Source of the DNA: an archaeon
Lineage (GTDB): Archaea > Nanobdellota > Nanobdellia > Woesearchaeales > GW2011-AR9
DNA length: 53,654 nucleotides
NCBI GenBank assembly: GCA_002688265.1
Contig: NZCK01000022.1
Span: 1-53,654 of the forward strand
Direction: 5' to 3'
Shown piece after piece: positions 1 to 7,892 of the stretch. The notes beneath the pieces were generated by a model, which ran no database searches, was not told the DNA's origin, and worked only from the letters and a program-made list of their open reading frames with translations. The first letter of the stretch is position 1; each line of letters begins with the position of its first letter. Made by a program: the position numbers and the translations under genes.

Positions 1-15
1 CTTTTCTAATTCCAA

Positions 16-765
16 TCAGGCATTACCAGCAATTTTTCCCCCTTTCTTGGAATCTTCTTTTAGTTTACCAAATTTCTTTGAATCATGAGTTTTATGGATC
101 TCTGTTGTTGCTTTCTCACCCAACATGTTAAAAATCAGTTCCAAATCAGTCATATTGTCTCGCAAATTTGCTTTAGACTTTGTAGGAATATTCTTAATTT
201 CCTTATGTTTTTTAATTTCCACACCAAAAGTTGCCTTACTTATTTCATTTGTTAGTATTGCAAACTCTTTTCCTTCTTGAACACCTCTGTTTCCCCATTC
301 ATCAGTTAATTCTTGTCTTACAGCAATCCCACGAAGGCGTTTGTCAATCCAATCTTTAGGATAACCTTTCATTTCATAATACTCTTTCACTCTATTTTGA
401 GCAAGTTCTGGGTCTTGAATCTCTTCAATTCTTTCTTTCCCTAACTGAGCAAGCCAAAGCTTAAATGGTTCAGCTTTTTTACTAGGAATTGATTGGATAA
501 TTCTGAATATTGATTTTGTACTAGCACAATCTGTAAGATATTTCTTACTATCAGAGGAAAGTAATTTCAGTTGTACGAGAAAACCGTACAACTCAAACCC
601 TTCTTCTTTTAGTTTAATCTTTAAATCTGACCAATACCTCCTGTGATTAGAACTTTCAGATAAAACTCCCACCACATCAACAACCGAGTAATACCACTCA
701 TCATTATGCCAAACTCTTCGAATATTTTTACTCTCGAATACAACCAAAGATTTGTTTTGACTCAT
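16..765 (-). CDS. BRO-N / DinD-like domain protein
   Basis: The 249-residue protein starts with a BRO-family N-terminal region (about residues 8-110), the DNA-binding fold of phage antirepressors and of the bacterial DinD protein. Visible family features are the early VWHNDEWYYSVVDVV segment and an aromatic-rich middle. The C-terminal part, with EYYEMKGYPKDWIDKRLRGI, resembles DinD-type proteins. A TATA element (787-796) lies 26 nt before the ATG at 765, so the message should be leaderless. Such genes are usually mobile in origin; an ORF6N gene from the same broad group lies about 3 kb away. DNA binding is inferred from the family. The regulated target is unknown. Confidence 0.75.
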   Translation of the reverse strand: MSQNKSLVVFESKNIRRVWHNDEWYYSVVDVVGVLSESSNHRRYWSDLKIKLKEEGFELYGFLVQLKLLSSDSKKYLTDCASTKSIFRIIQSIPSKKAEPFKLWLAQLGKERIEEIQDPELAQNRVKEYYEMKGYPKDWIDKRLRGIAVRQELTDEWGNRGVQEGKEFAILTNEISKATFGVEIKKHKEIKNIPTKSKANLRDNMTDLELIFNMLGEKATTEIHKTHDSKKFGKLKEDSKKGGKIAGNA

Positions 766-893
766 ACTTTATTACAAGAAGAACTTGTTTATATAATTAA
801 GTCGCATCTGTCCAGTGGCTTAAAAATAGAAGGCATTTACAGTAAATATGAAGATATAGAAGAAAAAAGAAAAAGTAGAAGAAAAACTGCAGA

Positions 894-1610
894 TCAAGCT
901 TCAAAATCTAACTCTGTTGCTAAGATTTCTTTGCCATCCAAAGTTATCTTTCTTTTGATCTTTCCTTTCTTCTTAGCATGTAACCTGGCCAAAGCATAAT
1001 CATTCTCATACTCTTTTGGAATCACAACGTCTTGGATATCAAAAGTATGATTGATTTCGGCCTTTTTGAATCCTCGCTCTTTCACGTCGAAAAGAAAAGC
1101 GTCAAGCAAAGGTGCTGCTAATTTTGGCTCAACTTGCAATGTACAAAATTTCTCTTTCACACTCCCTGGTTTTGGAGGAGTTGATTTCATCTTTAGCTTT
1201 ACTGATGTGTCACAATTAAATTTGCTAAAAAGAAAAGCATAAACTCCCAATTTTTTTATTGATTCAATTAATTGCTTTGCTGTTAAATCAAAAGTTAAGG
1301 TATACTTCTTTCCTCGATTAGCTTTAACTTCAAATCCAGCTGCATCTATATCTTGCTTTGGATCTTTTTTGGCAGCAACTAATACTGCTTCCCCTGAAAT
1401 TTGTGCGTTATCCCCCAATATTTGACAAGCCAGAAATGCCAAATCGTTTGCATATTCATACCCTGTTTGCAGTTTACAATTTTTTTTGGATTGAGAAATT
1501 AGGATTGCTTCTCTTTCAAAGTCGCCAACACTAAATTTAGTGAATCTACCATGTACCAAAGGATCAGTACTACTCTCTGTTGCTAGTTCTAAAAATGTTT
1601 TAAATGCCAT
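894..1610 (-). CDS. Hypothetical protein, 238 aa
   Basis: I do not recognise this family. The protein is soluble, with no signal peptide or membrane segment, and has a lysine-rich C-terminal third (LHAKKKGKIKRK). A TATA element at 1630-1638 sits about 26 nt before the ATG at 1610, supporting the start and a leaderless message. It is divergent from the paralog pair beginning at 1717. A perfect inverted repeat (1663-1680) lies between the two promoters and could co-regulate both sides. Confidence 0.6.
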   Translation of the reverse strand: MAFKTFLELATESSTDPLVHGRFTKFSVGDFEREAILISQSKKNCKLQTGYEYANDLAFLACQILGDNAQISGEAVLVAAKKDPKQDIDAAGFEVKANRGKKYTLTFDLTAKQLIESIKKLGVYAFLFSKFNCDTSVKLKMKSTPPKPGSVKEKFCTLQVEPKLAAPLLDAFLFDVKERGFKKAEINHTFDIQDVVIPKEYENDYALARLHAKKKGKIKRKITLDGKEILATELDFEA

Positions 1611-1662
1611 GATAGAAGATTGGTTGAAGTTGTTTATATGGCTTTTGGAAAATTGTTTATTA

Positions 1663-1680
1663 CTAAGTAGTGATACTTAG
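1663..1680. promoter_or_regulatory. Inverted repeat CTAAGTA-N4-TACTTAG between divergent promoters
   Basis: Two perfect 7-base arms are separated by gtga. The dyad lies between the TATA element of the leftward gene (1630-1638) and that of the rightward gene (1687-1696). The position suits a regulator binding site. The regulator is unknown. Confidence 0.5.
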
Positions 1681-1716
1681 AGAAAGATTTAAAAATAGAC
1701 TGTATATAGTTGCGCC

Positions 1717-2379
1717 ATGCTTGACAGAATTGCTGAAATCAAAAAATACCAAGGACCATTACAAATTAGTTGTGAACAAATCAATGATTTGGCCCTAGAA
1801 TGGTATTTGGAATCATTCATTTCACGAAGTGAAAATCCTATCTCAATTAATAGTGATGTGGAAGCTGTAGTAATACAAAATCCACAAGAATTGTTAAAAC
1901 TTGGAAAGGCAGCTCAATCATGTATTTACCGAAAATATGATGACGAAGAATCACAACTAAGAGCATACCAACGCTTTTTGGATGATCCAGGAGCACTTTA
2001 TTTTACCTTAGAGTCAGCAGATTGTACAGGATATTTTAGATGTTATGCTGGACAAATGCTTGAAGATGGTTCTGAAGTATTGTTTGAAGACGTTCTTAGA
2101 ACTCAGAAAAAACCCTTAAGAGGAAGACCTGCACTATTTCATCCAAAACTAAAGGCAGTGGTCGCAATTACACTTAAAAGATTAGGCTTAGCAGAAGATA
2201 GTTTCTTATATATCCCACATGAAAATATTCCTCACTTTGAAGATGGACAAGAATTGTGCTTGGAAAAAATGGGATCAGATTTTTTTAAGAAAGGAATGCC
2301 TGAGGATTTCTACAATGGAGATCATAAAGATGACAGGTGGCCAAGATTTGCTAATGTAAATTATTTGTTGAACTTGTAA
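1717..2379 (+). CDS. Hypothetical protein, first of two tandem paralogs
   Basis: This 220-residue soluble protein is clearly paralogous to the next gene. Both share MLxxIAEIK at the start, a QRFLDDPGAxYF(S/T)LE core, an EVLFEDVLR-like segment, a PALxHPxLKAVVAxTL helix and a GSxxFKKxxPExFYNG motif near the end. The alternation of strands and helices and a central acidic/aromatic core suggest a compact enzyme-like or binding fold, but I cannot name it. A TATA-like ATTTAAAAAT element at 1687-1696 lies about 26 nt before the ATG. Confidence 0.65.
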   Translation: MLDRIAEIKKYQGPLQISCEQINDLALEWYLESFISRSENPISINSDVEAVVIQNPQELLKLGKAAQSCIYRKYDDEESQLRAYQRFLDDPGALYFTLESADCTGYFRCYAGQMLEDGSEVLFEDVLRTQKKPLRGRPALFHPKLKAVVAITLKRLGLAEDSFLYIPHENIPHFEDGQELCLEKMGSDFFKKGMPEDFYNGDHKDDRWPRFANVNYLLNL

Positions 2380-2392
2380 TTTAAATATTTAA

Positions 2393-2402
2393 GTTTAAAA
2401 AA
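2393..2402 (+). promoter_or_regulatory. TATA element deciding the start of the second paralog
   Basis: GTTTAAAAAA is centred 26 nt before the ATG at 2423. It rules out the upstream TTG at 2405, which would lie before the expected transcription start. Confidence 0.6.
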
Positions 2403-2422
2403 TATTGAGTAAATCTGAAAAA

Positions 2423-3142
2423 ATGCTAAACAAAATTGCAGAAATTAAAGAAAAAAAACTAAACCTCTCTATACCTACAAAAGAAGTTGTTAACCTGGCT
2501 AGCAGATTAGCTGAACAACACTTTGTATCTTTTGTTGATGGGCCATTACAATTAAAAGAAAACGTAGAAGTTACAGTAATTGATGATCCAAAAAGATTAT
2601 TAGAAATAGCTGAGCTTTCTGCTTCTTGTTTATACCGTCCAAGAATAAGTGAAGCAAAACAATTGGCAGCTTTACAAAGATTTCTGGATGATCCTGGAGC
2701 AGCCTACTTCTCCTTAGAAACAAGCAACAGTGTAGGATATTTTGTTATGTACGCTGGCACACTTTGTGAAACTGGTCAAGAGATACTCTTCGAAGATGTA
2801 CTACGAGCAAGAAATAAAGGACGTCACCCTGGACCTGCATTATATCACCCTGCACTAAAAGCTGTTGTTGCGCTGACTTTAGAGAAGTTAGATCTAACAG
2901 AAGACAGTCACATGTATGTGCCATTTGAGATGTTAGATTGGTTTGATGGAGAACGATTGCAACTCCATAAACTAGGATCAGAATATTTCAAAAAAGATTT
3001 CCCTGAAGAATTTTATAATGGCACACAAGACTTTGACATCTGGCCTAGTTTTGCAAATGTAAAACATCTTCTAGAACGACAAGTTATTGTTGAAGCAAGA
3101 AATGTTCTTCCAATTACTCCTGCCGCTTTACCTCGATACTAA
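2423..3142 (+). CDS. Hypothetical protein, second of two tandem paralogs
   Basis: This 239-residue paralog of the preceding gene has the same motif order and about the same length. I place the start at ATG 2423 rather than TTG 2405. From 2423 the N-terminus (MLNKIAEIKE) aligns with that of its paralog (MLDRIAEIKK), and a TATA element is centred 26 nt upstream. It ends with about 15 residues absent from its partner. That tail overlaps the 3' end of the convergent PLP-fold gene by 29 nt. Function is unknown. Confidence 0.65.
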   Translation: MLNKIAEIKEKKLNLSIPTKEVVNLASRLAEQHFVSFVDGPLQLKENVEVTVIDDPKRLLEIAELSASCLYRPRISEAKQLAALQRFLDDPGAAYFSLETSNSVGYFVMYAGTLCETGQEILFEDVLRARNKGRHPGPALYHPALKAVVALTLEKLDLTEDSHMYVPFEMLDWFDGERLQLHKLGSEYFKKDFPEEFYNGTQDFDIWPSFANVKHLLERQVIVEARNVLPITPAALPRY

Positions 3143-3926
3143 TAGCGTCCTGCATAACCCTAATTTCTCTTGGGCATTGAGTGTATTCGAGTTTGTTTTT
3201 AGTACAGAAAGCAGCAATCTTTAGTCGATCAATCTCATTTTCAAACGGTACAATTACAACAAAAGGATACTTCTCATCTTTGTTTAGGATTTTGTGTTTT
3301 TGCAAACCCTTCATAACCGCTTGACTTTTTGCTTGAAGAATTTCAATTCTGTTAGGCAAGTCCTTTATTTTGCTATGTAAATTAGTGAAATCGCCTTCGA
3401 AACCTACTGCCTGCAATAAAGGTTTCATATTTTTGAATTGTTCTTTGTCTGCTACACTAATGAAAGCACCTTCCCCTGAATCAATTAACTTCCATTCCCT
3501 AAAACTCGCAAAACAAATATCAGCATGATTACCATTACAAAGTTCAGTTCCAATTGCGCCACTAACATCCATAGCTACCATAACGCCAGCATCATGACAA
3601 AGTGTGTGAATTTGTTTAGTGTCTTGCGCTACAGTGTAAGCTGCATTACTGTGATACAAAAACATCGCACCCTTACCTGCTTTGTCTAATTTTGTTTTTA
3701 AGTCGTCTAGATTGATTTTGGCGTTAGTGGTTTCAATATGAATGTATTCCTTTCCTAAGGATTTTGTTATGGCCTCGTAGCTTAACCAACCACCTTCTTT
3801 TGGTGAGAGAATTGGGCCTTTGCTTTCTAGAATTGTTAATAGAATTGCTGCATTGCCACGGTGTACAACAGCCACATTCTCATGTTTAGTTAGATTTCTT
3901 AATTCTTTTAGTACTTGGTCTTTCAT
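3114..3926 (-). CDS. PLP-dependent aminotransferase-fold protein (short)
   Basis: The sequence resembles fold-type I PLP enzymes of the aminotransferase class V / SelA-like group. VVHRGNAAI (20-28) looks like the phosphate-binding start. D120 in VAMDVSGAIG fits the aspartate that pairs with the pyridine nitrogen. K146 in SFREWKLIDSGEGAF sits where the Schiff-base lysine is expected. At 270 residues it lacks much of the usual 350-400-residue length, especially the N-terminal lobe. It may be a reduced enzyme or a non-catalytic derivative. A TATA element at 3949-3957 supports the ATG at 3926. The substrate cannot be inferred. Confidence 0.65.
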   Translation of the reverse strand: MKDQVLKELRNLTKHENVAVVHRGNAAILLTILESKGPILSPKEGGWLSYEAITKSLGKEYIHIETTNAKINLDDLKTKLDKAGKGAMFLYHSNAAYTVAQDTKQIHTLCHDAGVMVAMDVSGAIGTELCNGNHADICFASFREWKLIDSGEGAFISVADKEQFKNMKPLLQAVGFEGDFTNLHSKIKDLPNRIEILQAKSQAVMKGLQKHKILNKDEKYPFVVIVPFENEIDRLKIAAFCTKNKLEYTQCPREIRVMQDAISIEVKRQE

Positions 3927-3974
3927 GTTGCTTAGGAGATCTTAAAGGTATAAAAAGATAGTGGAAAAATAAGT

Positions 3975-3987
3975 TCACAATTTGTGA
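3975..3987. promoter_or_regulatory. Palindrome TCACAA-T-TTGTGA upstream of the ORF6N gene
   Basis: A perfect 6-base dyad around one central base, close to TATA-like sequence and about 80 nt before the ORF6N start. A near-identical palindrome, TCGCAA-A-TTGCGA, lies inside that gene at 4275-4287. Confidence 0.45.
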
Positions 3988-4067
3988 CTTTAAAAACATT
4001 GAAAGATATATACCTATATTTTCAGTAAATGTGAAAAGATTAAATCAATATGATTTAAGTCAATTAT

Positions 4068-4949
4068 ATGTCAAAAACCCAATTAGTTTCAGCTGAATCA
4101 ATTAAAACAAAGATTTACAACATTAGAGGAAGACAAGTTATGCTTGATTTTGATCTGGCGGAGTTGTATGGAGTTAAGATTAAAAGATTAAATGAACAGG
4201 TTAAGAGGAATATCTCTCGTTTTCCAAAAAAGTTCATGTTTCAGCTAAATGAAAATGAATTCAAAATCTTGAGGTCGCAAATTGCGACTTCAAGTTGGGG
4301 AGGAAGAAGAACATCCCCTTATGCTTTCACAGAACAAGGAGTAGCTATGCTTTCAGCAGTTCTAAGGAGTGAAACTGCAATTAAAACAAGCATAATGATA
4401 ATAGAAGCATTCGTTTCTATGAGAAAATTTCTTAGTAAAAACATAGAGCTGTTTTCTAGGTTGAACAACATTGAAGAAAGACACTTTGAACTGAAGATTA
4501 ACACAAACAATAGGTTTGAAAAAGTCTTTGATTTAATTGAAGAAAAATCCCCTATCAAAAAGCAAGGAATATTCTTTGAAGGACAAATATTTGATGCCTA
4601 CAATTTTGTTTCTGATTTAGTTAGGAGTGCAAAGAAGTCCATTATTCTAATTGATAATTACATTGATGATACTGTTTTCACTTTATTTACTAAAAGACAA
4701 AAAGGAGTCAAAGTGAAGGTCTACACAAACACAGACAATAAGGTATTAAAATTAGATTTGGATAAATTCTACTCACAATATCCCTTGATTGAAATTATAG
4801 ATTTCAAACAATCACATGACAGATTTTTGATTGTTGATGATAAGGAGATTTATCATATTGGTGCTTCATTGAAAGATTTAGGTAAGAAGTGGTTTGCTTT
4901 CTCTAAGTTTAATAAAGAATTTTTGAAGATTTTGGAGAAGCTAGGTTAA
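4068..4949 (+). CDS. ORF6N-domain protein with C-terminal PLD-like domain
   Basis: Residues about 10-120 form an ORF6N domain: KIYNIRGRQVMLDFDLAELYG, then RFPKKFMFQL, SQIATSSWGGRR and YAFTEQGVAMLSAVLRS. After a short coiled linker, residues about 175-293 resemble a PLD-like/nuclease-type domain, with SIILIDNYID and HDRFLIVDDKEIYHIG (a single H-x-R/D-type motif). This architecture is known in many bacteria and archaea and is commonly linked to mobile elements. ORF6N is a DNA-binding or antirepressor-type domain. The ATG has a TATA-like GATTAAAT about 26 nt upstream. The gene shares a TTAA stop overlap with the next, convergent gene. Confidence 0.85.
   Translation: MSKTQLVSAESIKTKIYNIRGRQVMLDFDLAELYGVKIKRLNEQVKRNISRFPKKFMFQLNENEFKILRSQIATSSWGGRRTSPYAFTEQGVAMLSAVLRSETAIKTSIMIIEAFVSMRKFLSKNIELFSRLNNIEERHFELKINTNNRFEKVFDLIEEKSPIKKQGIFFEGQIFDAYNFVSDLVRSAKKSIILIDNYIDDTVFTLFTKRQKGVKVKVYTNTDNKVLKLDLDKFYSQYPLIEIIDFKQSHDRFLIVDDKEIYHIGASLKDLGKKWFAFSKFNKEFLKILEKLG
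4274..4288. promoter_or_regulatory. Intragenic palindrome GTCGCAA-A-TTGCGAC in the ORF6N gene
   Basis: Perfect 7-base arms around one base, within the codons for SQIATSS. It resembles the palindrome upstream of the same gene at 3975-3987. It may be a recognition site for the encoded protein or only a by-product of the conserved codons. Confidence 0.4.
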
Positions 4950-6364
4950 TCTGATAATCTCCTGATAACTCCTTCCTCAGCATCAACTTCAACCAAATCC
5001 CCATCATTTAGAACTGTTGTTGCAATTTTTGTTCCTATTACACAAGGCTTGTCAAATTCTCTTGAGAGAATTGCAGCATGAGATAATATGCCTCCTTCAT
5101 TTGTAACTATCGCAGAACTCTTTGCCATTAAAGGAACATAATCAGGACGGGTTGTTGGAGCAACAATTATGGCTCCATCTTCAAATTTATGAAAATCTTG
5201 ATTTGACAGAAGTATACAAACTTTTCCTTGAACTTTTCCCTTGCAAGCTACATCTCCCTTTATTGTTTTATTCTTATTGGATAAGTGTTGGTCAATTTGA
5301 GCAAGAACTATCTCCTCTTCAATTACTTCTATCTGAGATTTATGAATCAAGTAAAAACTATCTTTTCTCCTTTGCTTAATTTCTGAAACATTAGATATTT
5401 TACCTTGGACAAGATCACAGATCTCCTCCTCTCTAAGATAAGACAGATCTTCAAAAGAAATTGATTTTCTGTCAGAAATTTCTTCTAGAAGCAAAGATAA
5501 TTTGTAAGATGATTTTTCTCGGATAAAATTCTTCCACTCTTTTTTATTGCTATAAAATTGAAAATATTCCATTAACAAATACAAATGACTACCTCTTGGA
5601 ATTATAGAAAATAATTTCTTTACTTGAATAGTGTTTTGATAATATTTTTTTTGGATTTGGTATTTAATTAAAGAAGGATTCTTCTTTTTCATATCTTCAA
5701 TGTCATGCTCCAACTTTTTTCTAGAAAATTTCTGATCAATAACATCCACCCTCCCAAAATGCAGGTACTTTTGATAAAGTTCTTCTTTAGATAAGCCACT
5801 TAAAAGGTGTTCACAAATATCTAAATAGTAAACTTCAAGAGGGATTGGCTCAGTTTGCAATGAAAGAATCTCTAATAATTTTTCATTTGAAGAGATTGAT
5901 TTTATTGCTTTAGTTAAAGCGTTCTCAACATAAAGAAACAGAAGTTGATTCATAAAAGAAAATTCTCTTTCTATTTTACAGAAATTTTGATATTCTTTTA
6001 AGAGATCAACATCAGAGAGATTTGAATATATTGGAATTGAGATGGAAAAATTATCTAACTTTGTTAAAGATGTTTCGAGGTACTTAATTAACTCCTTTAT
6101 TTTATCTGCAGAGTTTGGACTTTTAAAAAAATCAAATAATTTTTTCTCCAGCAGAGGCACCAAATCTTCTACAAAATAATGAGTTATCACTCCGTTTTTT
6201 ATTCGATACAATTGTACTCCCAGATCAACATTTAATAATGCAGGGAAGTCAAATTGAATTGCATGATCAAATAGACGAACTTTCTGAAATGACATCCTTC
6301 TTTGATAGTCCTGACTAAATTTACCTGCAAATATTTTTGGCAGTAAGCTATTTGACAATTCCAT
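4946..6364 (-). CDS. Stand-alone PEP-utilising mobile (swivel) domain protein
   Basis: The last 100 residues are a PEP-utiliser mobile domain of the kind found in PEP synthase and pyruvate phosphate dikinase. They contain GKVQGKVCIL, APTTRPDYVPLM and EGGILSHAAILSRE, where the histidine is the phosphocarrier residue. The rest is helical and matches no domain I know. No ATP-grasp domain and no PEP-binding TIM barrel are visible, so it cannot be a complete PEP synthase. I choose ATG 6364 (472 residues) rather than the upstream Met at 6430, because 6364 lies 2 nt after the stop of the HAD-like gene. That implies translational coupling. The substrate is unknown. Confidence 0.7.
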   Translation of the reverse strand: MELSNSLLPKIFAGKFSQDYQRRMSFQKVRLFDHAIQFDFPALLNVDLGVQLYRIKNGVITHYFVEDLVPLLEKKLFDFFKSPNSADKIKELIKYLETSLTKLDNFSISIPIYSNLSDVDLLKEYQNFCKIEREFSFMNQLLFLYVENALTKAIKSISSNEKLLEILSLQTEPIPLEVYYLDICEHLLSGLSKEELYQKYLHFGRVDVIDQKFSRKKLEHDIEDMKKKNPSLIKYQIQKKYYQNTIQVKKLFSIIPRGSHLYLLMEYFQFYSNKKEWKNFIREKSSYKLSLLLEEISDRKSISFEDLSYLREEEICDLVQGKISNVSEIKQRRKDSFYLIHKSQIEVIEEEIVLAQIDQHLSNKNKTIKGDVACKGKVQGKVCILLSNQDFHKFEDGAIIVAPTTRPDYVPLMAKSSAIVTNEGGILSHAAILSREFDKPCVIGTKIATTVLNDGDLVEVDAEEGVIRRLSD

Positions 6365-6366
6365 CT

Positions 6367-7005
6367 TCAATAATCCATTGTCAAGTAGATCTGAGGTGTA
6401 AGAGTTGATGCTACAGAAAAACCAACACATTCAGTATTTTCCTTAGATGAGTTGTCCCTATCAACATAAACCAAATTATTTCTTGGAATTCCAAAAGTTG
6501 CGGCAGCTCTTAATTCAATTAATCCATCTTCAGTATGACTGATCAAACGATGGCCGTCACCAACTAATCTTTCAAGCTTAGCAAAAGCAGCAGATTCGCT
6601 TTTATTTCCTGCAAAAGAACCAATCATTCTTCGAGCAATTTCATCTGGAAGATAGTTTGTATCAAATGCTTGTGATCCTAGGGTTGCAACTTGTTCTTTG
6701 GCATCTAAGATACCAACCATTGTTTGAAGAGCATCACCATACAATGCTTTTGAAAGATCAATTGTGGCCCCACGATTGATTGCATATTTGTATACATCAC
6801 TCAGAATTCGAGGTTTGTCTTTAAGAGCACTTTCTTTCTTAGCAAGTAAACTTTGATAATCTGTCACTCTTCTTTTAATCTCATCTTCTGGTAAGTTTCC
6901 AGAAGCAACTTCCTGAAATAGATTAATTATTTGTTCTCCAACTAAATTGGCGTCAATCAAGACACCATATACGTCGAATGAATGAACTGCGGTTTTTTGT
7001 AACAT
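6367..7005 (-). CDS. HAD-superfamily-like phosphatase
   Basis: The N-terminus (HSFDVYGVLID) fits HAD motif I with D-x-x-G in place of the usual D-x-D. The C-terminal part has LISHTEDGLIELRAAATFGIPRNNLVYVDRD, shaped like motifs III/IV of a Rossmann-type HAD domain (quoted segments are partial). The second catalytic aspartate is replaced by Tyr, so activity may differ from a classical phosphatase. The start at 7005 (213 residues) is fixed by GGAGGG at 7010-7015, four bases upstream; the Met at 7029 is not supported. It is followed at once by the swivel-domain gene and probably forms an operon with it. Confidence 0.6.
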   Translation of the reverse strand: MLQKTAVHSFDVYGVLIDANLVGEQIINLFQEVASGNLPEDEIKRRVTDYQSLLAKKESALKDKPRILSDVYKYAINRGATIDLSKALYGDALQTMVGILDAKEQVATLGSQAFDTNYLPDEIARRMIGSFAGNKSESAAFAKLERLVGDGHRLISHTEDGLIELRAAATFGIPRNNLVYVDRDNSSKENTECVGFSVASTLTPQIYLTMDY

Positions 7006-7009
7006 TTTT

Positions 7010-7015
7010 CCCTCC
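7010..7015 (-). promoter_or_regulatory. Shine-Dalgarno GGAGGG deciding the start at 7005
   Basis: On the minus strand GGAGGG ends four bases before the ATG. A strong site is unusual in a window where most messages appear leaderless. A TATA element at about 7052-7060 predicts a leader of about 25 nt. Confidence 0.7.
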
Positions 7016-7066
7016 AAACACCAAACCACTTGTTTAGTTAAGAAAACAGCAGGTTATATGTGTTGC

Positions 7067-7084
7067 CATACCACAACAAGTATG
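7067..7084. promoter_or_regulatory. Operator-like dyad CATAC-N8-GTATG
   Basis: The dyad sits midway between the divergent TATA elements of the HAD-like operon (about 7052-7060) and the TrmB-type regulator (7097-7106). Its position suits binding by that regulator. Confidence 0.45.
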
Positions 7085-7127
7085 CTAATTGGAAAGATTT
7101 ATAATGAAAAAGAGATTATGAAGAGTC

Positions 7128-7892
7128 ATGGATATCACTGCATTAAAAGAATCCGGACTTACAGATGGAGAGATTAAAACCTATTTGGCATTATTAGAAT
7201 TAGGTTCATCAACTGTTGGACCAATCCTAGAGCGATCAGGAATAACTCGCTCGATTATCTATAGAATTTTGGAGAAGTTGAGTAAGAAGGGTTTAGTCTC
7301 TTATATTACAAAAGAAAAAACCAAATATTACCAAGCTTCTCAGCCAGATAAATTATTAGATTATATTGATTCTAGAGAAAAAGAACTTCAAAAAAATAAA
7401 AAGCAAGTTGAAAAGTTGATCCCAGAACTTATTTTGAAACAAAGCATGGCAAAAAAGAGCGAAGCTAGTCTTTATGAGGGATTCAAAGGGTTGATGACAG
7501 CTTATGATAAAAGATATGAAAAACTGAAAAAAGGAGATGAGGTGATTCTTTATGGTCTTCCACCAAGTCAACCAGAATACCACCATGCATATTGGAAAAA
7601 AGCAAATGCTAAGTTGGACAAATTAGGAATTAAATCAAGATTGTTATACCACCCAAGTGTAACTGATGCCAACTTAAAGAACAGAAATAGTTACAAGCTT
7701 TGTGAAGCTCGGAGAATGCCTTCCAATGTCGATTCGCCATCATGGGTAATGATCTACAAAGATGTTACATTAATAGCTATTCCTCAAGGAGATAGGCCTT
7801 TTGCTTTTGAAATTGTAAGTTTAGAAGTAGCTGATTCTTTTAGAAATTATTTTGAATGGTTTTGGAAAAGAAGTAAAGCTTTCAAACCTTAA
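7128..7892 (+). CDS. TrmB-family transcriptional regulator
   Basis: The 254-residue protein begins with a TrmB-type winged helix (residues 3-75). GLTDGEIKTYLALLELG leads into the recognition helix ITRSIIYRILEKLSKKGLV and the wing KEKTKYYQA. A coiled-coil helix (about 78-105) follows, then a C-terminal effector domain of TrmB type. This family regulates sugar and other metabolic genes in archaea. TATA at 7097-7106 is 26 nt before the ATG. It is divergent from the HAD/PEP-swivel operon, with a dyad between the promoters, so that operon is its likeliest target. It shares a TTAA stop overlap with the next gene. Confidence 0.88.
   Translation: MDITALKESGLTDGEIKTYLALLELGSSTVGPILERSGITRSIIYRILEKLSKKGLVSYITKEKTKYYQASQPDKLLDYIDSREKELQKNKKQVEKLIPELILKQSMAKKSEASLYEGFKGLMTAYDKRYEKLKKGDEVILYGLPPSQPEYHHAYWKKANAKLDKLGIKSRLLYHPSVTDANLKNRNSYKLCEARRMPSNVDSPSWVMIYKDVTLIAIPQGDRPFAFEIVSLEVADSFRNYFEWFWKRSKAFKP

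Noticed and set aside
706-999. Rightward ORF across the gap between the 16 and 894 genes
   Set aside because: It overlaps both leftward genes antisense and has low-complexity composition and no promoter.
1-4949. An integrated virus or mobile island
   Set aside because: BRO-N and ORF6N domains are often viral, but no integrase, capsid, portal or attachment repeat is visible. These domains also occur as lone chromosomal genes.
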